Part shown: positions 21,304 to 31,989 of the stretch, in pieces
Layout: each line of letters starts with the position of its first letter
Position numbering within the stretch: the first letter of the stretch is position 1
Assembly (NCBI GenBank): GCA_033439265.1
Contig: JAVTVX010000016.1
Location: 17,034,701 to 17,098,700, forward strand
Reading direction: 5' to 3'
Length of the DNA: 64,000 nucleotides
Source: Dillenia suffruticosa
Lineage: Eukaryota; Streptophyta; Magnoliopsida; Dilleniales; Dilleniaceae
The notes under the pieces: generated by a model
The model's database searches: none
Told to the model about the DNA's origin: nothing
The model's input: only the letters and a program-made list of their open reading frames with translations
Translations under genes and position numbers: made by a program

Positions 21304-21876
21304 TCAATCTCTTCTACTTGCCAAAGGAGCAACCTCAGCTAGAGGAGTGGTGAGCGGCGTCGGAAGCGGCGAGTTACGGCAAATTGGGCAGGTAGGATGC
21401 AACCTTAGCCATGGATCAACACACTTGACATGAAAAAGATGACCACAATCCGGTAAAAGGCGAAGAAGATCAGTCTCTTTGTAGTCACCTAAGCATATGG
21501 AGCAACATGAAGTGTTTGGGTCATTATTGCCTTTGTGGAGCTTGACCTGGGAGTAGAGGAGTTTAGGGTAGCTCATGATGGTGGACTCATCGAGGCCATG
21601 GTCTATGCTGATCGTGTCCAAGTCCGTGACGGAGAGCCTGGTGGTTGTTGTGTTGGTGGTGGTGGTGGTGCGGTGGGAGGAGTCGCCGGTTGGGATGTAT
21701 ATGCGGGTGCATATATAAGAGGCTAGAGTTATGACTATGATGAGAAGGAGGACCCCAAGGGAGACTCCTATACTATTACCCAAGCCGCCTGAGGATACTG
21801 ACTCACCACCACCGAAGTCAGAGTTGGTTGTGGGGTCTGTTGTGTTGAGGGTGTTGGATATAGAGGTGGTGTTCAT
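21304..21876 (-). CDS. RING-H2 finger E3 ubiquitin ligase, ATL family (ATL69/70-like)
   Basis: Single-exon, 190-residue protein, usual for ATLs. Order: Ser/Thr/Asn-rich N-terminus (1-32), one transmembrane helix (36-58, VSLGVLLLIIVITLASYI), a Thr-rich linker, the GLD motif (94-96, GLDESTIMSYPKLLYS), and the RING-H2 domain (125-166) with zinc ligands C125, C128, C144, H146, H149, C152, C163 and C166, including the Pro before Cys144 region and Trp in DPWLRLHPTCP that mark ATLs. The tail PLPTPLTTPLAEVAPLA is typical of the ATL69/70 branch. It should recruit E2 enzymes at an endomembrane or plasma membrane. Substrate unknown. The start Met is the only reasonable one. GA-rich tracts sit just upstream. 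Confidence 0.93.
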   Translation of the reverse strand: MNTTSISNTLNTTDPTTNSDFGGGESVSSGGLGNSIGVSLGVLLLIIVITLASYICTRIYIPTGDSSHRTTTTTNTTTTRLSVTDLDTISIDHGLDESTIMSYPKLLYSQVKLHKGNNDPNTSCCSICLGDYKETDLLRLLPDCGHLFHVKCVDPWLRLHPTCPICRNSPLPTPLTTPLAEVAPLASRRD

Positions 21877-21881
21877 TTGAG

Positions 21882-22098
21882 AGAGAGAGAGAGAGAGAGA
21901 GATTATGGGATACGAGGAGGCTTTCCCGGAAGAAAAATAATTATGAGAGACAAGGAGAGAAAGGATAAGGAAACTTTCGTATGGTATAAATAATAACGGG
22001 AGAGAGAGAGAGAGAGAGAGAGTATGAGTGTAGGCCTTGTAGTTTATTTCTTGGGAAGTTTTCGGTGAGATTTGACAAAGTGGAAGTATGATGAATTT

Positions 22099-22133
<35 letters not shown>

Positions 22134-22259
22134 TTCCTGGGGACAGCGAGTGGTTTATATCTGCAAAGGAGAGTCAAAAGTTTGCAAGTCATTTACACCC
22201 ATGCCGGGAAATTTCTAAAAGTTTGTAAAGCTGATGGGCATTGTTGACTTCTCTCTTTC

Positions 22260-22329
<70 letters not shown>

Positions 22330-22362
22330 GCACACGCACACACACACTCTCTCTCTCTCTCT
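21882..22362. repeat. GA and CA microsatellite cluster upstream of the ATL gene
   Basis: GA tracts at about 21882-21901, 22001-22021 and 22101-22131, then a long (CA)n at 22265-22347 followed by (CT)n to 22362. The first tract starts within about 10 bp of the ATL start codon (coding-strand CT), so the cluster occupies the 5' leader and proximal promoter. Confidence 0.93.
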
Positions 22363-22379
22363 CATGTATATACAAGAGT

Positions 22380-23150
22380 TTTTTTTTAATTAATACTTAT
22401 ATTAAAAAACTAAATTTTCTCCATCACTTTTATATATATTATTAAAATTTTAAATCTCTCTTCTTTATTCTATTTCCCTTATTTATTTAATTTTGTACTT
22501 CTTAAAATTATTTATTTTTCTCATAAATACTATTTTATATAATTTTATATTTTTTTATTTAAATTTTATATATATACAATGGGCACAACTCAAAACTAGT
22601 GTATAACAAGCTATCAATACCTATTAGACCATATTTATTTTTGTGAAATTTCTAATTTTTTTAGCAGTAAGAAAATTAATATTTTTGCTCTGTTAACTTG
22701 AAAATTTTAATATAACAATTTATTCAATGAAAATCAAATGAAAATTTTAATATAACAATTATTTATATAATAATAATTTTATAGTCTGTTTAATAAAAGA
22801 GATTATTTTTATTTATAAAATTTGATAACTTTTAGCAAATTTATTCATTCAAAATTGAACAAATAAAATAAAAATAAATTGAAAAAATTTAAATCAAGTT
22901 GAGATTTTTAACTGCATTTCAGCCTAATTATCAAATACTTGTTTTTCTACTTGATATGACTAACTAGGAATCTCCTTATATAAAACGTAAAATTGCATTT
23001 CAGCCTTCCCCACGTTCTTTTATTTTTTATTATTTTTTTATTACAAAGAGAAGCTTGGAAGATTAGCATCTACAAGAAGACATACCTGAATATCACACTT
23101 TCAAAAAGGGTAAATCTCATGAGAAGGAGAGTAAAACTTATGAACTCCAG
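22380..23150. other. AT-rich intergenic region
   Basis: Nothing coding is seen. It contains a direct repeat GAAAATTTTAATATAACAAT at about 22700 and 22739. Confidence 0.5.
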
Positions 23151-23600
23151 GAGAGACCGATCGTCCTAACTTGACAAGGGCATCAATGCAACCATTACCC
23201 TTTCTCGGAACAAAAAAAAAACACGATGAACCAGCGTTCATCAAATTGGCTATTAATATTTTTGAAAAATATGGAAATCGAGATGAGAGGGAGCCACGTA
23301 CGAGGAGAGAGCCAACACAAGCCGACCAGGAAGAACTTTACCCATAGCAGGAGTAGTAACCCCTCACAAATTCCATTTAACTCCACCGTAAATAGATCTG
23401 TCATTCCAAATTTATCGTAAAGTCACGGACCAATGATCCATATTTATCTTGAAGAAAATCTCAGCACCGGCCAAATGAGAAGTAATATCTAATGATCCAT
23501 CAATATTTAATTTATAAAATCCAGGAAAAGGGGGATTAGCAATCCGAGCGGAGAGGAGGCTAAGACTCAACAGCAAACGCCAATCACCATCCTGAGCATA
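23150..23600 (-). pseudogene. RNase H-like domain fragment of a retroelement
   Basis: Minus-strand pieces read PPFPGFYKLNIDGSLD, then HLAGAEIFF, then FTVELNGICEGLLLLLWV and finally KGNGCIDALVKLG. This is the order of the plant RVT_3 RNase H-like domain often found downstream of L1 reverse transcriptases (PPxGxxKLNxDGS, AELxGLxEGL, NxxADxLAKLG). At least one stop and a frame change break it. Confidence 0.65.
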
Positions 23601-23733
23601 ATTAAAGGGGATAGTAATAACTTCTTGTGAAGAGAAATCGATCTTACACACAATTTTACACCGATCTTTTCAAATGGTAACCCATGCTCAAGAGTATGTT
23701 TAGGGGCCGCATTTATGAACGTTGGAATACATG

Positions 23734-23736
<3 letters not shown>

Positions 23737-23782
<46 letters not shown>
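23737..23782. repeat. (GA)n microsatellite
   Basis: About 23 uninterrupted GA units. Confidence 0.97.
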
Positions 23783-23785
<3 letters not shown>

Positions 23786-23789
23786 GAAT

Positions 23790-25751
23790 TTGGGAACAGA
23801 GCGTTGGAATAAAGGATTGCAATTGGCAAGGGTCATGGAGAGTTATTATAGTCAAATAAGGACGGAGGATGTTGATAATGATAGGTCTTTCGTTATATAT
23901 TTCCACCAGTGGAAAGCTGAAGTCTTCAATATTTTTTTTAGTAGAAGGTTGAATAAGAATGAGTAATATTACTTTGAGTTGTGTATTTAGAGCTAAGTAA
24001 TTAGTGTTTCTATAATTATTACCGGTATTAATAAAAATTCGATTGATTAAAAATTATTTTATTTCAATTATAATTTTAATTTCAAAATATTGTGGAATAT
24101 GATTCATCCTCAATGAGTTTGAGAATATGAAGGCGAAACAATTTTATCTAATTATTTAAAACTGTTCACAATCACGAAACTTATAACTAAATGTTTTGAG
24201 TCCAGAGATTGTCATGTATTTTCACTAAATTCAGTAAAGAGTTACTAATGTCCAAAGGATTAGTGAATCTCATGTTAGAAGACTCGTCGATACTTAATAA
24301 TGAAAATGATAAGAATATAGTGAATTATCTATATCAGTAAATTATCATTCTGATTATGATAGCGCATATAGTACTTTGATTTAAAATAATGCATTATCTT
24401 TCGTTAAGGTGATTAGAAAACTACGAGATCAAGTTTTCTACTAACCATACATAAGCAAACAAGTAACTTCTGGCCCTCAATTGAGAATGGTTGTCAGAAA
24501 AATGCATATGATTTGTTAATTAGGGTTTGATAGTAATCATGACACTCTGATAAATGGTATTCGAGTGCATTTAATGCGTGATTATAATTTATTTTTGAGT
24601 GAAACGATCATTTGTTTTTAGTCAAGCAGTAATTATGTACAATGTTAGATGTCAATATGTCTTGTTAAATCTAGGGGTATCTTAGTACTTATGGAAAGAA
24701 TTCTAATATTATCAAGGAGCTGATAATAGTCTCATTGCTATTCACAGGTGAATCAAGCACGTGGCACACATAGAGCACTATCCATTCAAGAATAAAATTC
24801 AATTCTGATTTAAATTTTATGAAGAGACAAGTTGAATCTGAACTTTGGGTTAAATACAAAAAAGTCCATAATTTTATTTATTTTTTTAATACATGCGCCT
24901 CTACTCTGCTCTGGAAACTTATAATTTTAGCCCTTTTGTCCAAATCTATCAAAATTTTATTGTTAAAGTCACGTGTATGGCACATGATCACAATAAAAAA
25001 ATATTTCGTTAAGTTTTATCTTAATTTTATTTAATTAATTTTTAGAAAAATTACATATAAAGTCGTCAAATTTTAGAGTGAAATTTCAATTAGGTTGTGT
25101 TTTAGTCAATTTTACTGCGATTAATTCTCTTAAATTAGGTCATGTGATAACGTGGTCATTATCAACTGATCGATGGACTTGACTTTACAGTGATGTGAAC
25201 CTGTGTAGCTTTCGTGAAGCAGCAAAACCATCCTCATCTCCATGTCACAGTCTCTCTCTCTCTCTCTCTCTCTCTCCTCACACACTCTCTCTCCCCCACA
25301 CCAGGCGGGTGAGATGAGATCCACGCACCAACACAACACCAACACCATCATCTTCTCCCTCTTCTCTGGAAACAGCAAGCTCCGGTACCGGTATCTCTTG
25401 CCATAGCATGGCTACTGAGAAAAAGGGCACCGGGCGATGGAAACAATGAAGATGGCATGCACAAATCGAGAATAAGCATGACCAATTATCAAGCAAAACC
25501 CAGAAAGAGGAATCAAGAAATTGATATTAAGATCGATTGAAAATTGCCAAGACATTGAAGAACAAAAATTGAGAACCCAAAATTCGTTAACCCAAGTGCA
25601 GCACCAGAGGTGTATGTTGACACATTGAGCACAATAACCTCAAAAGAAAAGAAAAAACCCCAGAAAAATTAAAATCGATAACTCCTTGATCACACACACA
25701 CAAAAAAAAATGTATCAACCACACCAAAAAATATCAATCATGAGAGAGAGA
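23790..25751. other. Intergenic region
   Basis: No gene or element boundaries recognised. A (CT)n tract lies at about 25251-25278. Longer open frames here are low complexity or lack domains. The last bases, a GA-rich stretch, form the target of the Copia element. Confidence 0.5.
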
Positions 25752-26049
25752 TGTTAAAAGACAGAAGAGATAATTTTGAAAGAGGAAGATAATCTTAATT
25801 CCATTCTCTAATAGCTTTTAAATAGGCGGCACACCAACAAAAATGAAGGAAACAGTTTACTGCTCCACTATTTTACTACTAGTAAAAGAAAAACTTACTC
25901 CTAAGAGATAGGCATTATAACCGTAAAACAAACCCAACAAAAAGTGCCAAAAGATTAGGACACGTATACTTAAGTCAAACAAATGAAGTAAAATGCTTAA
26001 ACACAAGAAACCATCTGACAAGATAAAACTTTGATCAAGTTATTCAACA
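25752..26049 (-). repeat. 3' LTR of the Copia element
   Basis: Plus-strand ends are TGTTAAAAGAC and TTATTCAACA. Matches the repeat at 29420-29717. Confidence 0.92.
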
Positions 26050-26068
26050 ATCCCTCCCTTAAACTGAA
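26050..26068 (-). promoter_or_regulatory. Polypurine tract of the Copia element
   Basis: The minus strand reads TTTAAGGGAGGGATTG directly before the 3' LTR; it would prime plus-strand DNA synthesis. Confidence 0.8.
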
Positions 26069-26254
26069 CTTATCAAACATTCAGTTTAATAGAATCATCC
26101 GGTGAGCAAACACCAAGTAGTTTTCGTAGCTTTTGAAATGTGGGCAATTTGAGTGACTTGGTAAATATGTCAGCAACTTGATCTTTACTTCTACAATAGA
26201 CAAGATCAATGACTCCTTCATGTGACAAGTTCCTTAAGAAATGAAACATCACAT

Positions 26255-28344
26255 CTATATGCTTGCTTCTTCCATGTAGAATAGGATTTTTGGAAAGTTT
26301 GATTGCAGAATTGTTGTCACAAAAATTGTTATAGGCCCTTGTTGCTTGAAGTTTAGCTCTTCAAGAATTTTCTTTAACCAAACAGCCTGACATGCACATG
26401 AAGTTACAGCTATAGACTCAGCTTCTGTTGTTGATAGAGTAACAATAGATTGCTTCTTTGAACACCAGGAAATAGCTGTTGAACCCATCATGAATACATT
26501 GCCAGAGGTACTCTTTCTATCATCAAGATCACCTACATAGTCATTGTCAGTAAAGCCAAGCAACTCTGATTTTTCATCCCTTTTGTTGAACAACCCATAT
26601 TCTATGGTTCCTCGCAAGTATCGAAAAATTCTCTTGGTAGCTAGAAGATGTCTCTCTTTTGGATGTTTCATGTACCTACTAATGAGACTCACAACATGCA
26701 TTATGTTTGGTCTTGTTACTGTCAAATACATTAAACTTCCCATGATTTACTTGTAAAGAGTGTTGTCTACATTCTTTCCTTCAGGATCTTTAACTAGCTT
26801 CAAGCCTGTTTCCATGGGTGTGCCCACTGAGTTGCAATTCTTCATTTCAAACCTATCCAAAATTTCTCGAATACATTTTTTTTTTTAGAAATAAAAATTC
26901 CAGCAGTAGATTGTTCCACTTCAAATCTCAGAAAGTAATGCATCATTCCAAGATCAGACATATCAAATTCAACCATCATGGATTTTTTAAAGTTTTCAAA
27001 CATGACACTATCATTTCCAGTAAAAATAAGATCATCAACACACAGGCACACAATGAGCATTTTTCCACTGTCTCCCATTTGACAGAAAGAGTGTGTTCAT
27101 ATGGACACTTTTGAGAACCCTCATTTAGAAAGTAAGCATCAATACGACTTATTTTTTAACTTATAGACTTTATGCTCATTTCCAATTTTAACATAACCAG
27201 CCTGTTCTTCCAAATCTCCATGTAAGAAGGCTGATTTCACATCCAACTGGAAGACAGGCCACAAATTTTGAGTTGTCAATGCAATCACCATCTAATTGTA
27301 TCATGCCTTGCAACAGGAGCAAAAACTTCTTTATAATTCACACCAAACTCCTGTTTATAGCCTTTAGCTACTAAACGCGCCTTGTACTTATCAACTTCAC
27401 CATTCTCTTTCAACTTTGTCTTATATACCCACTTTACTCCAATGGTTTTCTGTCCTTTTGGAAGCTCTACAAACTCCCAAGTGTTATTCCTTTCAATGGC
27501 AGCAATTTTTTCATCCATTGCCTCTCGCCATTTTGATTCTTTTACAGCATCTTCAAAAACTATAGGATCACCATCTGAAAATAGAGCAAAATGCGTGAGT
27601 GAATCAAAATAGGATACCTCATAGTCAATCATCCAAGCAGGTCTTTTTTAACACGCTAGGGTCGTGGAACTTCTTCGCTACAGCTGTAGGGGAACTTTGC
27701 ATGTTTGTGGGAACACATTGTGTGACTGTTGGAGCAGGTACTTCTGAAACTACTTGCTGCTGATCTTCTCCTTCTTTTTCTCCATCAAAGTTTGTAGGGA
27801 TTTTGTTGTTGTGTTGTGGGAATACTCCATGGCCAAAATTTTTCTTCATCGAAAACAACATCACGACTAATTATAGTCTTCTTGGTAAGAGAATTGTACA
27901 ACTTGTAAGCCTTCGACTGATCGCTATCTCCAAGGAAGACACATTTTTCACCTTTGTCATCTAGCTTTCTCCTTCTCTCACTTGGGATATGAGCAAAAAC
28001 AATACACCAAAAAATTCTGAAGTGATCTACAGATGGTCTGCGTCCGCTCCATGCTTCCTCAGGTGTCATATTTTGTTAGTAAATGTGGGGCTTCTATTCA
28101 ATACATGAACACTCCAGTTGACTACTTTTGGCCAAAAAGTTTTTGGTAAGTTGCTTGCTATCAAATGGCTTCTCACCATGTTCATAATTGTGCGATTTTT
28201 TCTCTCACACACCCTATTTTGTTGAGGCGTGTAAGCTGCTGTAAGTTGCCTCTTGATTCCATGGTCGTCACAAAATTTTGTAAATTCATGTGAATTGTAT
28301 TCTCCACCACGGTCTATACGAAGAACTTTGATTGGGCTATCCAT
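26255..28344 (-). pseudogene. Copia pol remnant: integrase C-half, reverse transcriptase, RNase H
   Basis: Broken minus-strand polyprotein segments in order. Integrase core end, 28066-28344 (IDRGGEYNSHEFTKFC, YTPQQNRVCERKNRT) and its continuation at 27785-28069 (TPEEAWSGRRPSVDHFRIFWC, RDVVFDEEKFW). Reverse transcriptase, 27285-27632 (KWREAMDEKIAAIERNNTWE, KARLVAKGYKQEFGVNY). The polymerase box LIVCLCVDDLIFTGND is in 26842-27078. RNase H, 26255-26743 (RPNIMHVVSLISRYMKHP, DDRKSTSGNVFMMGS, LSTTEAESIAV). Frameshifts and stops separate the segments, so no working polyprotein is made. Confidence 0.9.
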
Positions 28345-28643
28345 TTCTTTCTAAACCAACACTTTAAAATTTTTTAAAGCTGCAAAAGTTTCAGATTTCT
28401 CCTGCAAAAAATATACCCAGGTTTTCCGGCTAAAATTATCAATGAAGGTAATTATGTATCTTTTACCTCCATTGGAAGATGGATTTATTGGACCACAAAG
28501 GTCGGATTGTCTTCAGGTTTTTGCTGTAGGTTTTGATCATTGTATCATCTGCCTCTGCCTCTACCTCTACTTTGTCCTCTTCCTCTGCTTGGTGTTGGAG
28601 AGTGGGTAATAGTTGCAGCTTTCAAAGCTTGCTCTTCTTTCTC

Positions 28644-29255
28644 CTATTGATTCAATTTCTTTTCATGAACCATCAAGGAACTCTGCAATTCATCAATTGA
28701 GAGTTCATCGATATTATTAGATTCTTCTATAAAACAGACAACATGATTGAATTTTGGTGTCATGGATCGAAGAATTTTCTCAACAATGGTGACATCCTCT
28801 GTTTTATCGCCATGAATTCGCATCTTGTTGACGATTGCCATCGTTCTTGAAAAATAGTTTGTAATAGACTCTCCCGATTTCATCCATAGATTTTCAAACT
28901 CTGTATGAAGAGCTTGTAGCTGCTGCCTTTTTGCTCTTGTTGATCCTTGATACTTCTTCTTCATGGAATCCCAAATCTGTTTGGAAGTGTCTTTGTTAAG
29001 AATGGTCTCCAAGATTGAACGATCAATTGCTTGGAAAAGATAATTTTTTGCTTTGAGGTCTTTCAACCGTTGCCCTTCTAACTTTGTTCTCTGTGCATCC
29101 GTCATTATTGTGCTAGCTATTGGTTTTTCTATTCCGTTGGAGACAACATGCCAGTACTCCTTAGATCTTAAGAAGTTCTTCATAAGCATGCTCCAATGGT
29201 CATAATGGCCATCAAAACGAGGAATAGAAGGTTGAATAAAATTTTTTGAGGCCAT
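28644..29255 (-). pseudogene. Copia gag (UBN2-type) open frame
   Basis: About 200 residues starting MASKNFIQPSIPRFDGHYD. Shows the gag-polypeptide signature (YDHWSMLMKNFLRSKEYW, KQIWDSMKKKYQGSTR, FENLWMKSGESITNYFSR, LRSMTPKFNHVV, LSIDELQSSLMVHEKK). The frame stops after HEKKLNQ, before any zinc knuckle, and an Arg/Gly-rich remnant follows at about 28550-28610, so gag is separated from pol by decay. Confidence 0.85.
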
Positions 29256-29406
29256 TGACTCTTTGTAGTTGCAAAACAAGAAATGAGATGAAATGTAGAA
29301 ATTTCTCACAAACTCTGGTTTCTTTGCCTCTTACAAGTTACGAAATTTTCTGTCATTGTCACTTTGACTCTCTCCTTTTTCACTCTAACACTCAACCTCT
29401 TAGCTA

Positions 29407-29418
29407 GCTCTGATACCA
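29407..29418 (-). promoter_or_regulatory. Primer-binding site for initiator tRNA-Met
   Basis: The minus strand reads TGGTATCAGAGC next to the 5' LTR, complementary to the 3' end of plant initiator tRNA-Met. Confidence 0.93.
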
Positions 29419-29419
29419 C

Positions 29420-29717
29420 TATTAAAAGACGAAAGAGGTAATTTTGAAGGAGAAAGATAATCGTAATTTTATTCTCCAATAGCCTTTAAATAGGCAGTAT
29501 ACCAATGAACATGAAGGAAACAATTTACTGCTTCACCATTTTACCACTAGTAAAAAAAAAATTGACTCCTAAAAAATATGCACTATAACCGTAAAACAAA
29601 CCCAACAAAAGGTGTCAAAACATTAGAATTCGAATACTTAAATCAAACAAATGAAGTAAAATGCCTAAGCACAAGAAACCATTTCACAAGATAAAACTTT
29701 GATCAACATATTCAACG
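29420..29717 (-). repeat. 5' LTR of the Copia element
   Basis: Matches 25752-26049 along its length. Its outer ends have decayed: TA instead of TG at the inner border and CG instead of CA at the outer one. Confidence 0.9.
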
Positions 29718-29755
29718 AGAGAGAGAGAGAGTCAAGCAATTACATTCTCTCCAAA

Positions 29756-30410
29756 TCAAGAGGTGTACTTGTTGTTAGGGCAGTCTCTTGCAAAATGCCA
29801 TGGGTTCCCACAAGCATAGCATTCACCACCGCTGTTGGAAAACCTCGCTCCAGTGCCGCCGTTATTCTCCTGGAGACAGTTCTTTGCCGTATGCCCATAT
29901 TCACCGCAATTAAAACAACCGCCACTGCCACGTTGGAGACAGTGCCTCGCCAGATGCCCTGGTCGGACACTTGGTGGCAGCGCCAAAATCCCCAATTTCC
30001 TCACCGATGACACCTATAGACTATGTTTTCCTTTGTGATATATCAAATACAAATGTACCACCTTAAATCCGATCACAAAGGTTTCGAAAAATAGGGAGGA
30101 AAGATGAATGGCTTTTTGGAGGAAAGCTCAATTCTTTTGATTGGAACTCGAAGCATCATGGCTCTGGCAGAATCCGGCGTAGGTGATGAAATTGGTGGCG
30201 GGGAGTAGGGCTTTAGGCCGTTGATGATGGTGGTGAGTTTAATTTAAGGAAATCAAAGGTAACTTGAAAGGACCAAGGAGAGATATGGAGATTTGAGAAA
30301 GAAAAAGAGATGACGTCGAAAGACTTCAATCGCAGTCACCAAAGTTTTATACTATCTCCTCCATAGTTTCCGGTTGCCTTTACCGCCGTTATTTCCACCA
30401 CCACCGGAGT
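29756..30410 (-). pseudogene. CCHC zinc-knuckle / Gly-rich fragment, cold-shock-protein-like
   Basis: Minus-strand open frame 29756-30013 (85 residues) contains two good CCHC knuckles, [14 protein letters not shown] and [14 protein letters not shown], and a decayed first one ([10 protein letters not shown]). It ends NNKYTS. About 350 bp upstream, near 30345-30410, the minus strand reads ANSGGGGNNGGKGNRK. Gly-rich spacers with CCHC knuckles are typical of plant cold-shock-domain proteins (CSP/GRP2), RNA chaperones. I cannot find the cold-shock domain itself, and stops separate the parts, so I call it a fragment. A retroelement gag origin is the main alternative. Confidence 0.45.
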
Positions 30411-30599
30411 TAGCTGGTTTTAGAGAAGAGGAAGAAAAAGATGATGGTGTTGGTGCCGGATCTCAAGTGCGTGTTACAGGTGAGAGAGTGCATGTGCGAG
30501 GAGAAAGCGAGTGATGTGGATATAAGGGTGGGTTTTTGTTGATTTGGCATAGCCACATCAGCGACACCGGCACATGACAAGGCAAACTCTGACATTCAA

Positions 30600-31160
30600 T
30601 CGGTGGATGAGGATAACATCATTGGTAAAGTCAAATCAATGATCCAATTGGGTAATGTTTTAAACTTTAACAATCAAATCATTAAGCCGGAGAAATCAGG
30701 TGATAAAAGAAATATCACACAAATATTTTTTTATAATCGAGATCATATTTTTATAATTTTTATGATTTATATATAATAAAAAAAAATAAGTTAAAAACCC
30801 AACTGAAAGTTGAGGTTCAATGTTAATGATTTTTCATTAATTTTCTCCGTTACCGTCTTCTTTCTCTTAAATTTTCCCAATTTCTATAAAGTCTGAACCA
30901 ACTAAACACACCATCATTGTTTCTGTAACATTAAAACCCCCTTCACCACCACCAATTTCATGACCTTGCCATAGAACCACCATAGCCGCAAGCCTCTCCT
31001 TTTCGAATATATCAAAACAAGAAAACACCAAGCATCAACATCTTCATGAGGATCTTCAGAACTGGTATGGAAAAATAAGCACAATTTGGATTGCATTAGG
31101 TTAAATTGATCATAATCAGAATACATGAAAATGTATCATCACACCATCAAATCATTGAGC
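30600..31160. other. Intergenic region
   Basis: No gene or repeat boundary recognised. Confidence 0.5.
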
Positions 31161-31362
31161 GGAAGTTTGATTATAAAACTCGAAAGCTCTATTTTCAAAC
31201 AATTTTTTTGAGTTTAGTATAATTTTGAAATACATTCGGTGATTATACGTGATTGATTAAATTAATGTCATATTAATATAAAAAAGAATATTAAAATCAT
31301 CAATACTCAAAAAAAAAAAATTGTTTAAAAATAGAGCATTCGCGTTTTATAATCAAACTTCC
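31161..31362. mobile_element. MITE with about 49-bp terminal inverted repeats
   Basis: The left end starts GGAAGTTTGATTATAAAAC and the right end is its complement. The arms match over about 49 bp with roughly three mismatches, ending in the block AAACAATTTTTTT. Total length is near 202 bp, non-coding. The target duplication is not obvious, so the superfamily is not assigned; the outer boundary may be off by a few bases. Confidence 0.8.
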
Positions 31363-31565
31363 ACGCCTTTGCGCTTGAATTTTTCCAAGAAGTACTCCGT
31401 CTAATGTTGTTAACTAATATCCACCTAGTATAAAATATTTGGAAAAAAAAAAAAAAAAAAACTCAAAGGTCCTTTTAGCATCTTATCTTTGACCAACTTC
31501 GCTTGCATCACAAATCACTTTCGCTAGTAAATATCTTTATCATCAAAGCTTGTTGGAATGATATT

Positions 31566-31749
31566 GACTCATCAGATATTGATATTTCTTAATCATAATC
31601 GGGAGTTCGATCTCTCATGAAAATAGAAAAATTAACGCTGGGAGAACTGCCTCTCAATTGGACCCTATAAATAGTTAATCCAAATTAATCGGGACAAAAC
31701 TCCAGATATTAAGTTGATGACTTATCCGTAATGAAAAAAAAAAAAAACA
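31566..31749 (+). mobile_element. SINE with a 21-bp target duplication, copy 5 of the family
   Basis: A 184-bp insertion ending in an A-run is flanked by a perfect 21-bp duplication beginning AAAGCTTGTTGG (31545-31565 and 31750-31770). Near its head is a B-box-like GGGAGTTCGATCTCTC. The body has AATTAATCGGGACAAAACTCC, shared with the copy at 20820-21005. A long duplication with a poly-A end is diagnostic of LINE-mobilised retroposition. The A box is not clear, so the 5' end may be truncated. Confidence 0.88.
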
Positions 31750-31770
31750 AAAAGCTTGTTGGAATGATAT

Positions 31771-31947
31771 TCTTTGGATCATGGCAAGCAATTTTGGTGG
31801 TTAGCTGGTGAGAAGGTTTTGGTGGACACCTTTGTGTCTTTCCAAATCAATAAAGACCATTAAAAGTTTTATAATTGACTAAATATTTTATTAGTATTTC
31901 GAATGAAAATCTTATAAATATTATTTGAAATTTCAATTTTGAGTCTT

Positions 31948-31989
<42 letters not shown>

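Larger units (their letters stand above)
25752..29717 (-). mobile_element. Ty1/Copia LTR retrotransposon, old and internally deleted
   Basis: A 3966-bp element on the minus strand, bounded by two 298-bp LTRs and flanked by AGAGA at 25747-25751 and 29718-29722. On the minus strand: 5' LTR, primer-binding site for initiator tRNA-Met, gag, truncated integrase, reverse transcriptase, RNase H, polypurine tract, 3' LTR. The protease and first part of integrase are missing or unrecognisable between gag and 28344. By eye about 40 of 298 LTR positions differ (roughly 14 percent), so the insertion is old. Stops and frameshifts break pol. Confidence 0.93.
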
